Shown in pieces: positions 47,421 to 57,956 of a stretch of DNA of 64,000 nt. This DNA comes from Crotalaria pallida (Eukaryota > Streptophyta > Magnoliopsida > Fabales > Fabaceae), in contig CM075656.1 of NCBI GenBank assembly GCA_037953625.1, positions 89,609,001 to 89,673,000 of the forward strand, in the 5' to 3' direction. Within the stretch, counting starts at the first letter, position 1. Each line of letters starts with the position of its first letter. The notes under the pieces are model-generated. The model worked only from the letters and a program-made list of their open reading frames with translations. It did no database searches and was not told the origin of the DNA. A program made the translations under genes and the position numbers.

Positions 47421-49139
47421 AAAACCATTTGTAAAAGGGGAAACTCATGATAATTTTAATGGCTTGATGCGAATTAGTGCCATACATGTTCCCAATTAGT
47501 AATGGCAATAGACATACAATAGTTAATAACTAGATTTTGATTGATACAATTGCACAAGTAATCTCGCAAACTTCTAGTTGCGAATTGCTAATGAAAAATC
47601 ATGTGACCATCCAGTTGATGCATCAATTAAAAATATAAAATACCTAAATGATCCACATGATAGAAGTAATGGCACATAAATGTCACATTGTATTCATTAC
47701 AGATTCAATCCAAATTTTATAGTGATGGCCAAATAAACTTTCTTTTGGGAACAATTATTAGCACATTGAGATAATCAGATTGAAGAAACTTTGGGATGTC
47801 AACATAAGTTTTAATTATTAATATTTTTTTCGCGTCATATAGTTGATCCAGGATGGTCTAACCGGTCAAGCCAAACAAAAAAAATTTATATTATAATTTA
47901 TAAACTTCTAGTTTATAAACTTTTGGTTTTACGATATAAGACATGTCAATTGTACTATATACGTGTAAACTGAAAAAAATTTCAATACCTCTGGATAACA
48001 ACTCTTTTAGAGCTCTAAATTATTGACGTACACGAATTTTGATAAAATATACTAAACTATTTTGAAAATAAAATTTTACATATACCTTTGAAACTTGGTA
48101 TATTTATTCGTGATCCACTACATTATAACACATTGTTAACCCCAATAAAAAAAATTAGGATATGCTATTTTAAATTTTTTCTTATCCGTAAAATTTTGTT
48201 ATAAAAATATATTATGTATACATGTGGTTCATAAATTTCAATCTAATTATTTCAATAATGACAATGAAAAAAAAGAGATATAAAAATTAATAAATATCTC
48301 ACAAAAGAACCACATTTTTCTTCAATAACTAATTTATATGTCTCTTCAATGGTATAAACAAATGCACAAGTATATTCATAATTATATTGGCAAATTATTC
48401 TCTTCATCATAATGGCAGTAATCATTTTCAATAAAAAAAATATTAGAATTTTTTTCATCACTAATACTTTTAAAACATTCCAATAAAGACGCACATAAAT
48501 TTCATGTTGTGAGATTATCGCATTCTTATAATTTCATATTGAAAAACAAAACGACAAGGCACATGTACTCATTTAGGATAAATTTCTCCACTTTTGCATA
48601 TTCTTAATATGACAATAGCTATAAAAACTTTATAACTAACCTCGGAAAATGTATTACTCAACATGTGTGTAGAGCCAAGAAAATAGAAGTCGTCATAAGA
48701 AATGAGTCAACTTGATGAAGCATAATTTTCCTTATATAACTTTCAAAATAACTCATAGGGAGATCATTAGGGAATAATAACAAAAAAAAATTATATCAAA
48801 TAAAGATCTACTTTAATGTCATATTAATTTACTTCATGAAAAACATTAGTATTTTCATGTTTCAACATAACGTTCAATAATAATAGACAAGAAACACAAT
48901 ATAATTAAATATATAAGGCAAAATAAAGAAAATTATTTTTTCTTAAAATCATACTTGTTTGAATGTCTTTGCATCATAAAAATAAACGTGCTAACATTTA
49001 AAACTAATAATTTATGGCACATTGTTAATATCATCAAATAATAATTATCACTACCAAAGAAATATTTGTATTAAAATTAGAACTTGTCGATATAATAGTG
49101 AAATTATCCAATTTAATAAAATGATATCACATATTGATT

Positions 49140-49335
49140 TCATCAATAAAGGCACAATAACCCACTGACTAGTGCGATTGAAATGGCTTGTGGGATCCCG
49201 AGTACGACACTCAGTCAAAACAACACTTTTTTTTTTAATAAAAATTTTATTAGTTCAATAAGACAATCAGCCCAAATGGTTGGAGTTGCACGATGATGAG
49301 TGTCAGTACGGGTTCAAATTCCATCCAAGACAAAT
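49140..49335. other. SINE-like patches inside the second copia element
   Basis: 'agcccaaatggttggag' and 'gggttcaaattcc' resemble A and B boxes on the plus strand. On the minus strand, ACTCGGGATCCCAC resembles a B box. T-runs lie between. It could be two decayed SINEs; evidence is weak. Confidence 0.3.
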
Positions 49336-50147
49336 TTTGCTAATTATTTTTCAATCATTCTTTGGAAAATATATAAAATAGAATGCAAGGATCAATCTTA
49401 AACTCATGACTTGCGGTGATTGTTGCTGCCAATATATCAACTGTTTGGCATATTGATTATAAAATGCAAACATTATAAATACTACGGTTACTGCCTTGTT
49501 TGCATCGATTCTGGTGTATCCTCCTTGAGAGTGATCGAAGTCATTATTCGCCAAACAATAATTTTAGACTTCACAATGTTTCAAATTTGATAAGGTCACA
49601 AGAATTGCTGCCAAAGAGATTAACTTACATGTGTAAGCTTGATGAGATTACAAGTCTAATTTCCCGTAATATTTATCTATATCTCATCTATCACAAGCAA
49701 ATTTATCTGTCAATCACATCATTAAACTATTATTGAGAACTGATCGAACTCAACAATGTAGCATTGCAAATCACTGGGTTGTGACAACTTTTGTTCCAAA
49801 TAAATTTCATTTTCATCGGCGGCCAATGAGTTCTCCTCTTTTTTTTTTCGAACTATAAAATTGTTTTTGTTTACATCGGCTCTTTCTTTCTTTCTTTCTT
49901 TTTTTTAATTTTTTTTTTAAGTTTTTCATGAATCTTTTTTTCAATGGACATGATAAATGGTTTAATTCTCAAAAACTTGCATCTCTTGTAAAATGTTCAT
50001 ATTCATATAATATTGATACTTTGGGATCAATATATTATATATCAAAATAAGGAAAATAAATAAATAAATTAAACATTAATAATATTAAAGTTTACCTTGC
50101 TTTAATACCCTTTGATGTATTAGCTTCAACATACCTTTTGGAGAAAA

Positions 50148-50357
50148 ATGAGATACGTGAGCAAGGTTGATTTCCTATGGGAGAATGTAAGGAGGAACGA
50201 AGTGGAGATCCCAGAGTTTGTGTTGGATCGTGATGAGGATTTGGAGTACCGCCCCATGATGGATTATGGGTTGGAGAGTGATCATGCTAGAGTCTATGGT
50301 GGTGCTCCCATCGTGAATTCACCTGTCTCCACATACTCCATGAGGTGCATCTCTTGA
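50148..50357 (+). other. Unrecognised 69-codon ORF antisense to the 5' leader of the second copia element
   Basis: Starts ATG in gagaaaaATGAGA and ends TGA. It is acidic and has coding-like composition (NEVEIPEFVLDRDEDLEYRP), unlike the AT-rich DNA around it. It begins about 45 bp from the 5' LTR on the other strand and is much less decayed than the pol remnants. No domain is recognised. It could be a captured host exon or chance. Confidence 0.35.
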
Positions 50358-50402
50358 ATATTGGGTCTTTCGGGTTCATATGTTTATGTGGTGCTGATAA
50401 CG

Positions 50403-50643
50403 TATTATGAATTAATGAAAATAAGAAGAGAGAAGAGAGAAATTGAGGGAGAAGAGAGAAGCATGCAGAAATTGTATTTCACTTTTTGAGGCAAAGTTTA
50501 CAATACATATGAGTCTTATTATATAGGAAAAGAGGAACCCCTATCACGAATTTGTTTCAACTAAAGATAAACATAAATTAGGGATAAACACAAACTATGA
50601 TAGAGTCATCCACTTATTAGATAAATACAAATTGTTCATAACA
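50403..50643 (-). repeat. 5' LTR of the second copia element
   Basis: 241 bp. Next to it the minus strand reads ACGTTATCAGCACCAC, a TTATCAGCAC-type primer site seen in other plant copia elements. Confidence 0.9.
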
Positions 50644-50701
50644 TGTTTAAGGTTATAGTGCATGAACTAAGAAATATATTTAATATGGTTTTTTATAAAT
50701 T

Positions 50702-50988
50702 ATTCCCTCCGTCCCATTATTTTGGTAAAAAAATGTAGTTTTTTTGTCTCAAATCAAAGTAAAAATAATTAATGAAATTTTTTAAAGATTGTATATTATA
50801 TTAAGAAATATTAAAAATAATGAATGAAAAATATTAAAGGTTGTAAAAATAATATGAGAATTTGTAATTAATTAATGAATCATGTATTATATTTTATTTT
50901 GAAAATAAAATCATGATTATATCAAAATGATATTCTATTATTTTTTTGATTTCTTTGACTTTTACCGAGATAATAGAAGGGAGGAAGT
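50702..50988. mobile_element. Stowaway-like MITE
   Basis: Ends ttccctccgtcccattattt and gataatagaagggaggaagt form a terminal inverted repeat; TA at the edges. No ORF. Confidence 0.65.
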
Positions 50989-51186
50989 AATATTTATTTT
51001 ATCATTTTTGCCTTTTATCTCTTTTTAGTAATTGGTCAATTTTCTTCACATATTTTTTTTTAAATCTTATTAACTAGATAAGGATAAAGTTGTAAACGTA
51101 GTAATTAATACAGTGTTGTATATTGAGTAGGTTTCTAAGGTGATAATTATTTAGGAACAAACTCATTTTGCCAAAGTAACAATAAT

Positions 51187-51455
51187 TCAATCTGTTCCAA
51201 TTTATTTGTCGCTTTAGGAGTTTGACACGGATTAAAAAAGTTATTTAATACTTCAATTTTCAACAGAAGAATAAAGCAACTTTACTATATCATCATCACA
51301 CTGCATTAATATCACATATTTGAAAAAGTTTAAAATCAATGTTAAACTTGAAAAAAATTAATTAATACACGCTCAAATTTCTAAAGCAACAAATACTTAA
51401 TTTGGAATAATTTGAAATTACTAAAACGACTCATAAATTGAAACGGAGGGAGTAC
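51187..51455. mobile_element. Stowaway-like MITE
   Basis: Left aatctgttccaatttatttg and right aaattgaaacggagggagta are inverted copies. About 270 bp, no ORF. Confidence 0.6.
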
Positions 51456-51459
51456 TATT

Positions 51460-52349
51460 TAGGAACGAAGGGAGTGATCTAAAAGGCTGGTTAATTCTGA
51501 TTTATAAAAGTAATCCTAACAATAATGGTAAATAAGATAATGAAATTTATAGTATTTCCATTGAATACAATAAACAACAATTTCTTATAACAATATAATT
51601 TTTGTTTTATACTTTTATTAATTTTTGATACACTTCTTAATTTGGAACTTTGAAATTACAATTATATATTTAAGCATGTTTTATAAAAAAAAAATCATAT
51701 TTCTATTACATATCATTTCTATATTTTTAAAGATTGATGTATCAACGTAACTTAACGGATACATATCGTATCCATACTCAAATCATATTGGTGCTTCATA
51801 ATTTCAAAGAGTTGTACAATAATTATTTGTCTAATTACATGATTAAAGTAAATTTAGTTGGACTTTGAATAATAAACAACTAAACAAGATTTGCTTTTAC
51901 AAGCAACTTTAAGTTTATTTTATAGATACAGAATAAAGACCATCGTTATTATTATTATTTTTTTTTGGTGAACAAGACCATCGTTATTTTTATTGCCATG
52001 CATGGACGAAAAAGCTGCACTTGTCATCGTCTATCAAATAGGACTCCGAGACGATCTCGATCAGATTGAGTATTTGACCTTCTTTCCCGTAAAGATTTAA
52101 TTGTTTTATACAGCCTTGTCAAAGTTAATGAAAAGAAGAAGGATTTTGCTGTGCATGGCGGAACGAACAAGGAACTTAAAATACAAAATTAATATTGAAA
52201 ATAAAAAATTAATTTTTAATCTATGAAATATATCATTTTTTAATCTATGTAAACTTAACATTTTTAATTGTTAAAATATTACTATTATGGTAATAGATAA
52301 CAAAATTTAAAGAAAAAATAAGATTTTTTAATGTGTGTCTTAAGATATA
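51460..52349. other. Intergenic AT-rich DNA
   Basis: No gene or clear repeat seen. Confidence 0.5.
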
Positions 52350-52645
52350 TACTCTCTTCGGTCCTTATTATAGGACATACTTAACCGAATTACACATACC
52401 AAGGAAAATGATTGGTTTTATGAATTCTATGAGAATATATTGTAACATCACAATTTTACCCCTTCAACTTTTCTTGGAAAATTCACACTCATTAATGAAC
52501 AACAAAAAACACATAGATAGTCAAATCATTTAATAAGGGCAAAAAAGATAAAAATCAATAAATGATGCATAGAAAATATAAAGTGACATAATTAGGACAA
52601 AAAAACTTTCTAGAATGTGCTCTATATATAGGATCGAAGAGAGTA
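52350..52645. mobile_element. Stowaway-like MITE, inverted relative of 33336-33599
   Basis: Ends tactctcttcggtccttatt and tatataggatcgaagagagta form the inverted repeat. Inner sequence (ggacatacttaaccgaatta, accccttcaacttttcttgg) is the reverse complement of the copy at 33336-33599. The ORF at 52333 lies inside and is not a gene. Confidence 0.7.
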
Positions 52646-53207
52646 CTTGTTAAGTATACCAATAAAAGATGATCACATATATTACCAAAAAAAAATAAAT
52701 AAAAGGTGATCATATACTTAAAAAACACTTATTCTATCTATATGTGTTAGTCTCTAGACTCTAATGATGAAAGTAATTTTTTTTTATTGAAATGTGTTAT
52801 ATTCATTGTTTTCAAAATCAGACATGCTTTAGTTTCTAAAAAAAAATTTGTTTTCAATTACAAGATTTGCTTTACCTCATTTTTAAAACTGAGAATAAAA
52901 AATTAAAAAAATAATAAAAGATCAGCGAACAACTAATTAAGTGCATTTTATTTTTTAAATATTTATATTTATTTTTTCAAAGTAAAAATGTTTTTTTTAG
53001 CCTCTTATTTTTCATCCTTAAGACTAAGGTAAAAAAAAATCTTTGATAATATTGTTAACATGTGCTATAGAGAATATATATTAAAAAAATTACCAAAGAT
53101 TAAAATGAAAATAAATCGATGTGAATAATTTTTATACACAATCAATTACTTGTATGTGTATGGAAAGCTTCCTCATGCGATGTCGACAGGGAGCATGGTA
53201 GTGTTTA

Positions 53208-53375
53208 TTTATGTTCGGATATCCACGAATATTATACAAATTTTATTATATAATTATATATGTTTTTAAAGTAATTAAAAAATATTTATATATATAATAT
53301 TTATTAGTAAAATATAATTATATATATATATATGCAAATATTCACAAGGCGGATATCATAATACTTATCCTCATA
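53208..53375. mobile_element. Small fold-back element
   Basis: gttcggatatccacgaatat is mirrored by gcaaatattcacaaggcgga with an AT-rich centre. Possibly a hAT-like MITE. Confidence 0.4.
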
Positions 53376-53399
53376 AAAAAAAAATATACTCATAACATT

Positions 53400-53602
53400 A
53401 CCTATTTTAATGTGGTTGGGTTTGGGTTGAGTGGTTTGCTTGCACTCTTTAACATTCCAGCTATCAACGGTAATAGTCTCCCTAGCCTCGGCTTTGAAGG
53501 CATTGGAGTTGAGCTTGCTCGCTTCCCAACCCCGCTCACTCTTGCTTCACCCTTTTGGTTAGTCACCTCATATGAGTCATATCTCATCTTTTTTCTTTCG
53601 TT
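53400..53602. other. GC-richer patch of unknown origin
   Basis: Both strands are open for 85 codons or more across 53402-53659. Composition differs from its flanks (cctagcctcggctttgaagg). No domain recognised on either strand. It may be a gene remnant. The SINE at 53619 interrupts sequence just beyond it. Confidence 0.3.
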
Positions 53603-53618
53603 CGATATTTGTAGTTTC

Positions 53619-53835
53619 TTTTTTCTGTATTTTTTGGCCGGTACTTCAAGTGTCTTCAAGAGGACCTTAATATCAGGGAATCTTTGCTTGAGACTAATCC
53701 TGCACGAGATCGCGTTCTTATGCTTCTTCTAGAAGGGTGTGTTAATCGGGAATCGAACCCGAGATTTCTTAATCTCAGGCTTCATTTTCAAGTTCTCAAG
53801 TTGGCAGGATCGCATCTCAGCCAACCCCGATTGAT
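53619..53835 (-). mobile_element. tRNA-derived SINE, third family, copy 1
   Basis: Target duplications cgatatttgtagtttc at 53603-53618 and 53836-53851. On the minus strand: an A-box region (GGTTGGCTGAGATGCGATCC), the B box GGGTTCGATTCCCG, a body with CTCGTGCAGGATTAGTCTC, and an A-rich tail. Same family as 62541-62765. Confidence 0.88.
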
Positions 53836-54081
53836 CGATATTTGTAGTTTCAATTGCTTATAATGAGATTAATTAATAGTGAAATAAGAAATGAAAAAGA
53901 AAAAAAATGATACTACTAGATCGGAAGGAATTAGGTGTGTCGTTGTCCTTGTATCCACAATGATTAAACTTGATTGAATATTGTGTAAAAAAAACTTAAT
54001 TTAATATATAGTAGTTAATTTCACTTTTGCATATTTTGCTTAATCTAAAAAAAAAAGAAACATTATTTGTGAAAAAATGGA

Positions 54082-54556
54082 CTATGACCCAGATGGCGAA
54101 GGTTGCTTGAACGTTTTCAGCTCTCCAAGCTCCTCATCCAGTCCCTTCGTACACATAAAACATACGTTTCTCTTAAACGTATTTGCAAAAATTACACATA
54201 CATAGAGATTAGTATACCGAATTAAAATTGATAGTTATTTTTTGTTGTACTCTATTGGAGCAGTGTATGCGAAAAAGTTACATACAGGCTAACATTCTAA
54301 TGTACTGAAAAAAAATATTAAAACTCTAAAAAGTTAGTATATGTATAATTTTAAAACTCGTATGCGTTAAATGTATGAAGCGTTAAAAAAAATACATATA
54401 TAATATTGAGTTTGGAAAAAGTAATTTTGAGAAGATCAAATATTAAAAGGTGGGTAAAAAAATTAGATCATACTTTATTTCCTTGTTGGGCTTTAGTGCC
54501 CAAAGCAGCAAAGGCTGCTATTCCAGCCCCAACCACGGCTGTATTCGGCTGATCGT
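54082..54556 (-). pseudogene. Possible last two exons of an unidentified gene
   Basis: Minus-strand segment 54556-54474 reads DDQPNTAVVGAGIAAFAALG and on to TKAQQGNK. It is preceded by an acceptor-like TTAG and followed by a GTATGA donor. Segment 54144-54082, after ...CGAAG, continues in frame as GLDEELGELKTFKQPSPSGS and stop. Splicing 54473-54145 (329 bp) joins them in phase. The hydrophobic Ala-rich run could be a membrane helix. No upstream exon was found; the 54629-55437 fold-back lies just upstream. It is probably a truncated remnant. Confidence 0.35.
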
Positions 54557-54628
54557 CTAAGGCTTTTTTTTTCTTTCCCCCCGGTTTTGGCAAGTATTTA
54601 ACCCTTATTTTTATGAGTAGGATTTTCA

Positions 54629-55437
54629 ACATCTTACTTATTTTTTAATTCCAATTTTATCATTAAAAAAAGGTACAGAATAAGTCGTGACTAATAAATC
54701 ATGACCTATCAATTAAAAATATAGACTGTGATGTATATAGGTCACGACTATGCACTTAATAAGATAAAAAAGGATCGTGAGATATATTTCACGAACCAAA
54801 ACTCATGACCCAATTTTTTTCCTCTTTTATATACTTAGACTTATTGATAACTTATCTGTCACTCTAATTATTGAAAACTTGATAAATAATAATTTTATCA
54901 TGTTCACCTTGTTGCAACGATTCTAATATGGTGTTTTTTTTTTGTTATTGCATACTTTTGATCATTCGATGTGTATGTCTATTTGAGTTATTTTTAAAAT
55001 GCTCTTGCGTGCACTTTTTAAATATGTAATTTTCAGACTTGAGGCTAAACTGACATAAGAGATACCATTCAATATGTTGAGCTTGTGGCTTGTCATCATG
55101 AACCTTGCAAAACCTAAGGAATTTCGAGTCTTTAATTAATTTATTGAGCATTTTTCAGTCATCCAATTTGCTAGCCTTGTCACAAATGCAGGTAAGAAGC
55201 TAGGCCTTAATTCGAAAAGCATATATGTGTGGAAGAGAAAAAAATTACCTCACGACCCATACCCCTTTTCAAATTTTTGGAGTCGTGAGATATCTCACGG
55301 CCTTATTTTTTTTTCCTTAAGTTCATAGTCATGATTTGTACATCACGATTGTGATTTATAGGTCACGACTTATTCTGTACCCTTTAATACAAAAAAAAAA
55401 AAAAAAGTAAAATTGTAATTAAAAAATAAAAGTGGGA
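54629..55437. mobile_element. Fold-back DNA element, about 810 bp
   Basis: Left end (acttattttttaattccaat, then ggtacagaataagtcgtgac) is mirrored at the right by gtcacgacttattctgtacc and tgtaattaaaaaataaaagt. Inner arms repeat 'tcgtgagatat' and 'tcacgac' motifs. The centre (54945-55151) has a minus-strand 68-codon ORF with FLRFCKVHDDKPQAQHIEW, not recognised; it could be captured or element-encoded. Confidence 0.65.
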
Positions 55438-56159
55438 TATATTAGTCATAAATGAGATGGTAAAAGCCCCACTATATTATTCATGTTGTTGCATGGATGT
55501 TCATTCTCAAATAATAATAATTATTTAGCGAAATGAATAATACTTTTTTGTCAATAATAATAATAATAATTTTTTATTTTCAATAATACTTTTTTTTCAT
55601 TATAATGTGCGAGTTCTAAACGAAAGTTATAACCCGAAAAAATTATAGTCGTGAGCCTAACTCATGATTGTGATTTTTGTCACTATATTGTCTTTTTGGA
55701 AAAAGTTTGAGTTGTGAACCTAACTCATAATCAAACTAAAAATTTGAAATTGCTATATTTCCTATGCATATTGATCTATCAAATCATTCCCATTTGTTTA
55801 TAATTGTAAATCTCAAATCAATTACCGATCAAAACTTGCACATATGCGGGTTGTTTTTGGAATTCAATCATTTTGATTAAAATTTTGGCTATGAACCTAG
55901 CCTAAATCATAACTTTTGCAATGAGTGGTGACTTATTTACACGACCTGAGTGTTACCGTAAAAAAAAAGATACTTTTGTTTTTCACATGTTTTTGAGTGG
56001 CATAGACAAGTAGTTAGGATGGCAAAATATATAAATATAATTGCTCAATGTGATCGTATGTCAGCGTGTATATGATAATTGGGCTTTTCAACATCAGAGG
56101 ACCTAAGTATGTGTAAATAATAATTGGGCTTATTCTTCTTTCTCATTCGAGAATTAGTC
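55438..56159. other. Intergenic AT-rich DNA
   Basis: Contains 'gtgagcctaactcatgatt' and 'gtgaacctaactcataatc' in direct repeat (about 55640 and 55725), perhaps a relative of the fold-back at 54629. No gene. Confidence 0.4.
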
Positions 56160-56372
56160 TACAAACCCCACACTTTAGACCCATTATTAATCTCCAAACC
56201 CCGTTTTTTCTGATGGGGTTCTCTCGGAATTTTTTTCGACACCCTCGAGTCGGAAAAATGCATTTTCCGACTTTAAAACCTCATTTTTAATAAACGAGCA
56301 TTCGGAAAAATGCATAACCCCATCGAAAAAAACGGGGGTTTGGGGCCTAAAGAGTGGGGATTCTGCAATTTA
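56160..56372. mobile_element. Hairpin MITE
   Basis: ctccaaaccccgttttttct and cggaaaaatgcattttccga are mirrored by cggaaaaatgcataacccca and cgggggtttggggcctaaag. About 210 bp. Confidence 0.6.
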
Positions 56373-56909
56373 GAATACAAATCTGGCTTCTACCAAACAT
56401 TTTATAAGCATTTTCTTCCATATACATGATACAAGAGATTTACCTCCTTAGTGAGACGCTCTTTAAGATGAGCAAGTAATTAATGGTCTATCAGCCTCTA
56501 TCTGGGTTTAAGATTATAATGCACTTTATTAAATTAAAGGTAGAAACATCATAGTTACTCACTTTGAAGGCATAATTCTAAATCATGATATGAGAATATC
56601 AACTATTATAAACTTTAAACTAAACAAAATTAGAAAACAACAAGCAAGACAGCCGATGGAAGTGAGCAGGCAGGCCCATCTAACTCCTTTATAATATTTT
56701 CCTTTGATTAATATTTTAGCTGCACGTATCTATAATTCCAATGGTGTACCAAATAAAATATGATAGGAAATGGGAATCTATAAGCAAGTTGCAATCTGTT
56801 GCCAGCCAAGTCACGAAAGGTCAATGGTCCATGGAACAAATTAAATGTCAAATGTGAAAGATCACCTTATATTTCTTGTGATCCTATCCTATATTTAATT
56901 GACAAACTT

Positions 56910-56917
56910 TATATAAG
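56910..56917 (+). promoter_or_regulatory. TATA box candidate of the DUF599 gene
   Basis: tatataag, 76 bp before the ATG at 56993. Confidence 0.55.
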
Positions 56918-56992
56918 GAAGAGTTTCATAAAAACTTAATTGTCAACTACTAGTACTCCTTGATTAGGACTCTTGATTACAAAGGAACAAAT

Positions 56993-57956
56993 ATGAAGTT
57001 CCATAAGGAGTACCTGGATTTGATTTTGGTCCCTTGTGGGTTGATAATCATGTTTGGTTATCACCTTTTCCTTCTTCACAGATATCTCAATCGGCCTCAT
57101 ACTACAGTCATGGGATTTGAGAACAATGATAGAAGAGCTTGGGTTGAAAGAATTATGCAGGCAAGTAACTAACCCCTTCTCCTTCTATCTTTCCTTAAAT
57201 TTGTTTTGAATTAAAAGTGAAAAATTACCCGTTAATAATTATTCCTATCATTACATTGTTTAATTTGTACAACAAATTTTGACTACATTTCGGATAACAA
57301 CAAATTATTTTTACACGCCTATATAAATTTTATAATTCAATATTCACTCAGTCACATAAATCAAATGTTGCTCTGAAAGTAAAGAATTCTAATATTCTTA
57401 ACTTGGTAATAAGCAGGTTGACAAAAGGGATGTTGGCACAGCACTATCAGTGATTCAATCCAACACTACAGCTGCAACATTCTTGGCCTCAGTCTCTTTG
57501 ACTTTGTGTTCTCTTATTGGAGCTTGGATTGCTAACAGTTCAAATATCTTTTTCACAAGTCAATTAATCTATGGTGACACAAGGCCAACCGCAATTTCCA
57601 TCAAGTACATTTGCCTATTGATCTGCTTCCTCCTTGCTTTTGCATGCTTTATTCAATCAGCAAGGCACTTTGTTCATGCAAACTATCTCATAAGCACCCC
57701 TGATAGTTATATTCCAGTGATTAATGTGGAGACAGCAGTCATAAGGGGAAGTGATTTTTGGGCACTAGGCCTTAGAGCCCTGTATTTTGCCCTTGATTTA
57801 TTGCTTTGGTTTTTTGGGCCAATACCAATGTTCATTTGCTCAGTTCTTATGGTGCTGGTCCTCCATTATCTTGATTCTAATTCTAGGCCACTGCTTCTTC
57901 ATAATATGTCTCAGGCAGGGCAGTTTCATATGGCAAAGAGAGACATTAAGGTATGA
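56993..57956 (+). CDS. DUF599 family membrane protein
   Basis: Exons 56993-57160 and 57417-57956 give 235 aa, the normal size for plant DUF599 (PF04654) proteins. Seen: first helix YLDLILVPCGLIIMFGYHLF (8-27), then the family block RRAWVERIMQ (47-56). After the junction come DKRDVGTALSVIQSNTTAAT, SVSLTLCSLIGAWIA, an aromatic/Leu-rich helix around ICLLICFLLAFACF and GLRALYFALDLLLWFFGPIP. Four transmembrane segments are likely. The function of the family is unknown. The intron is bounded by GC (CAG|GCAAGT) and AG: the nearby GT (GTAACT) would put a stop right after the junction, so the GC donor is the one that keeps the frame. Start ATG 56993 gives the usual short N-terminus. Confidence 0.88.

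Larger units (their letters stand above)
44676..50643 (-). mobile_element. Ty1/copia element with near-identical LTRs and a ruined interior
   Basis: LTRs 44676-44916 and 50403-50643 are both 241 bp and differ at about two positions. The target duplication is tgttt (44671-44675 and 50644-50648). In element orientation LTRs start TGTTATGAAC; the polypurine tract CCAAGGGGAG is next to the left LTR, so the element is on the minus strand. The interior has no long ORF. Minus-strand translation in broken frames still shows copia remnants: a linker with KRVTKSHIPAANAP (about 47050), the HLRTFGCAVYFPPQRTK block (about 47380) and RT with KSLYGLK and a V-Y-V-D-D-L-like patch (45260-45480). So it is a dead copia that was probably mobilised in trans. 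Confidence 0.88.
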
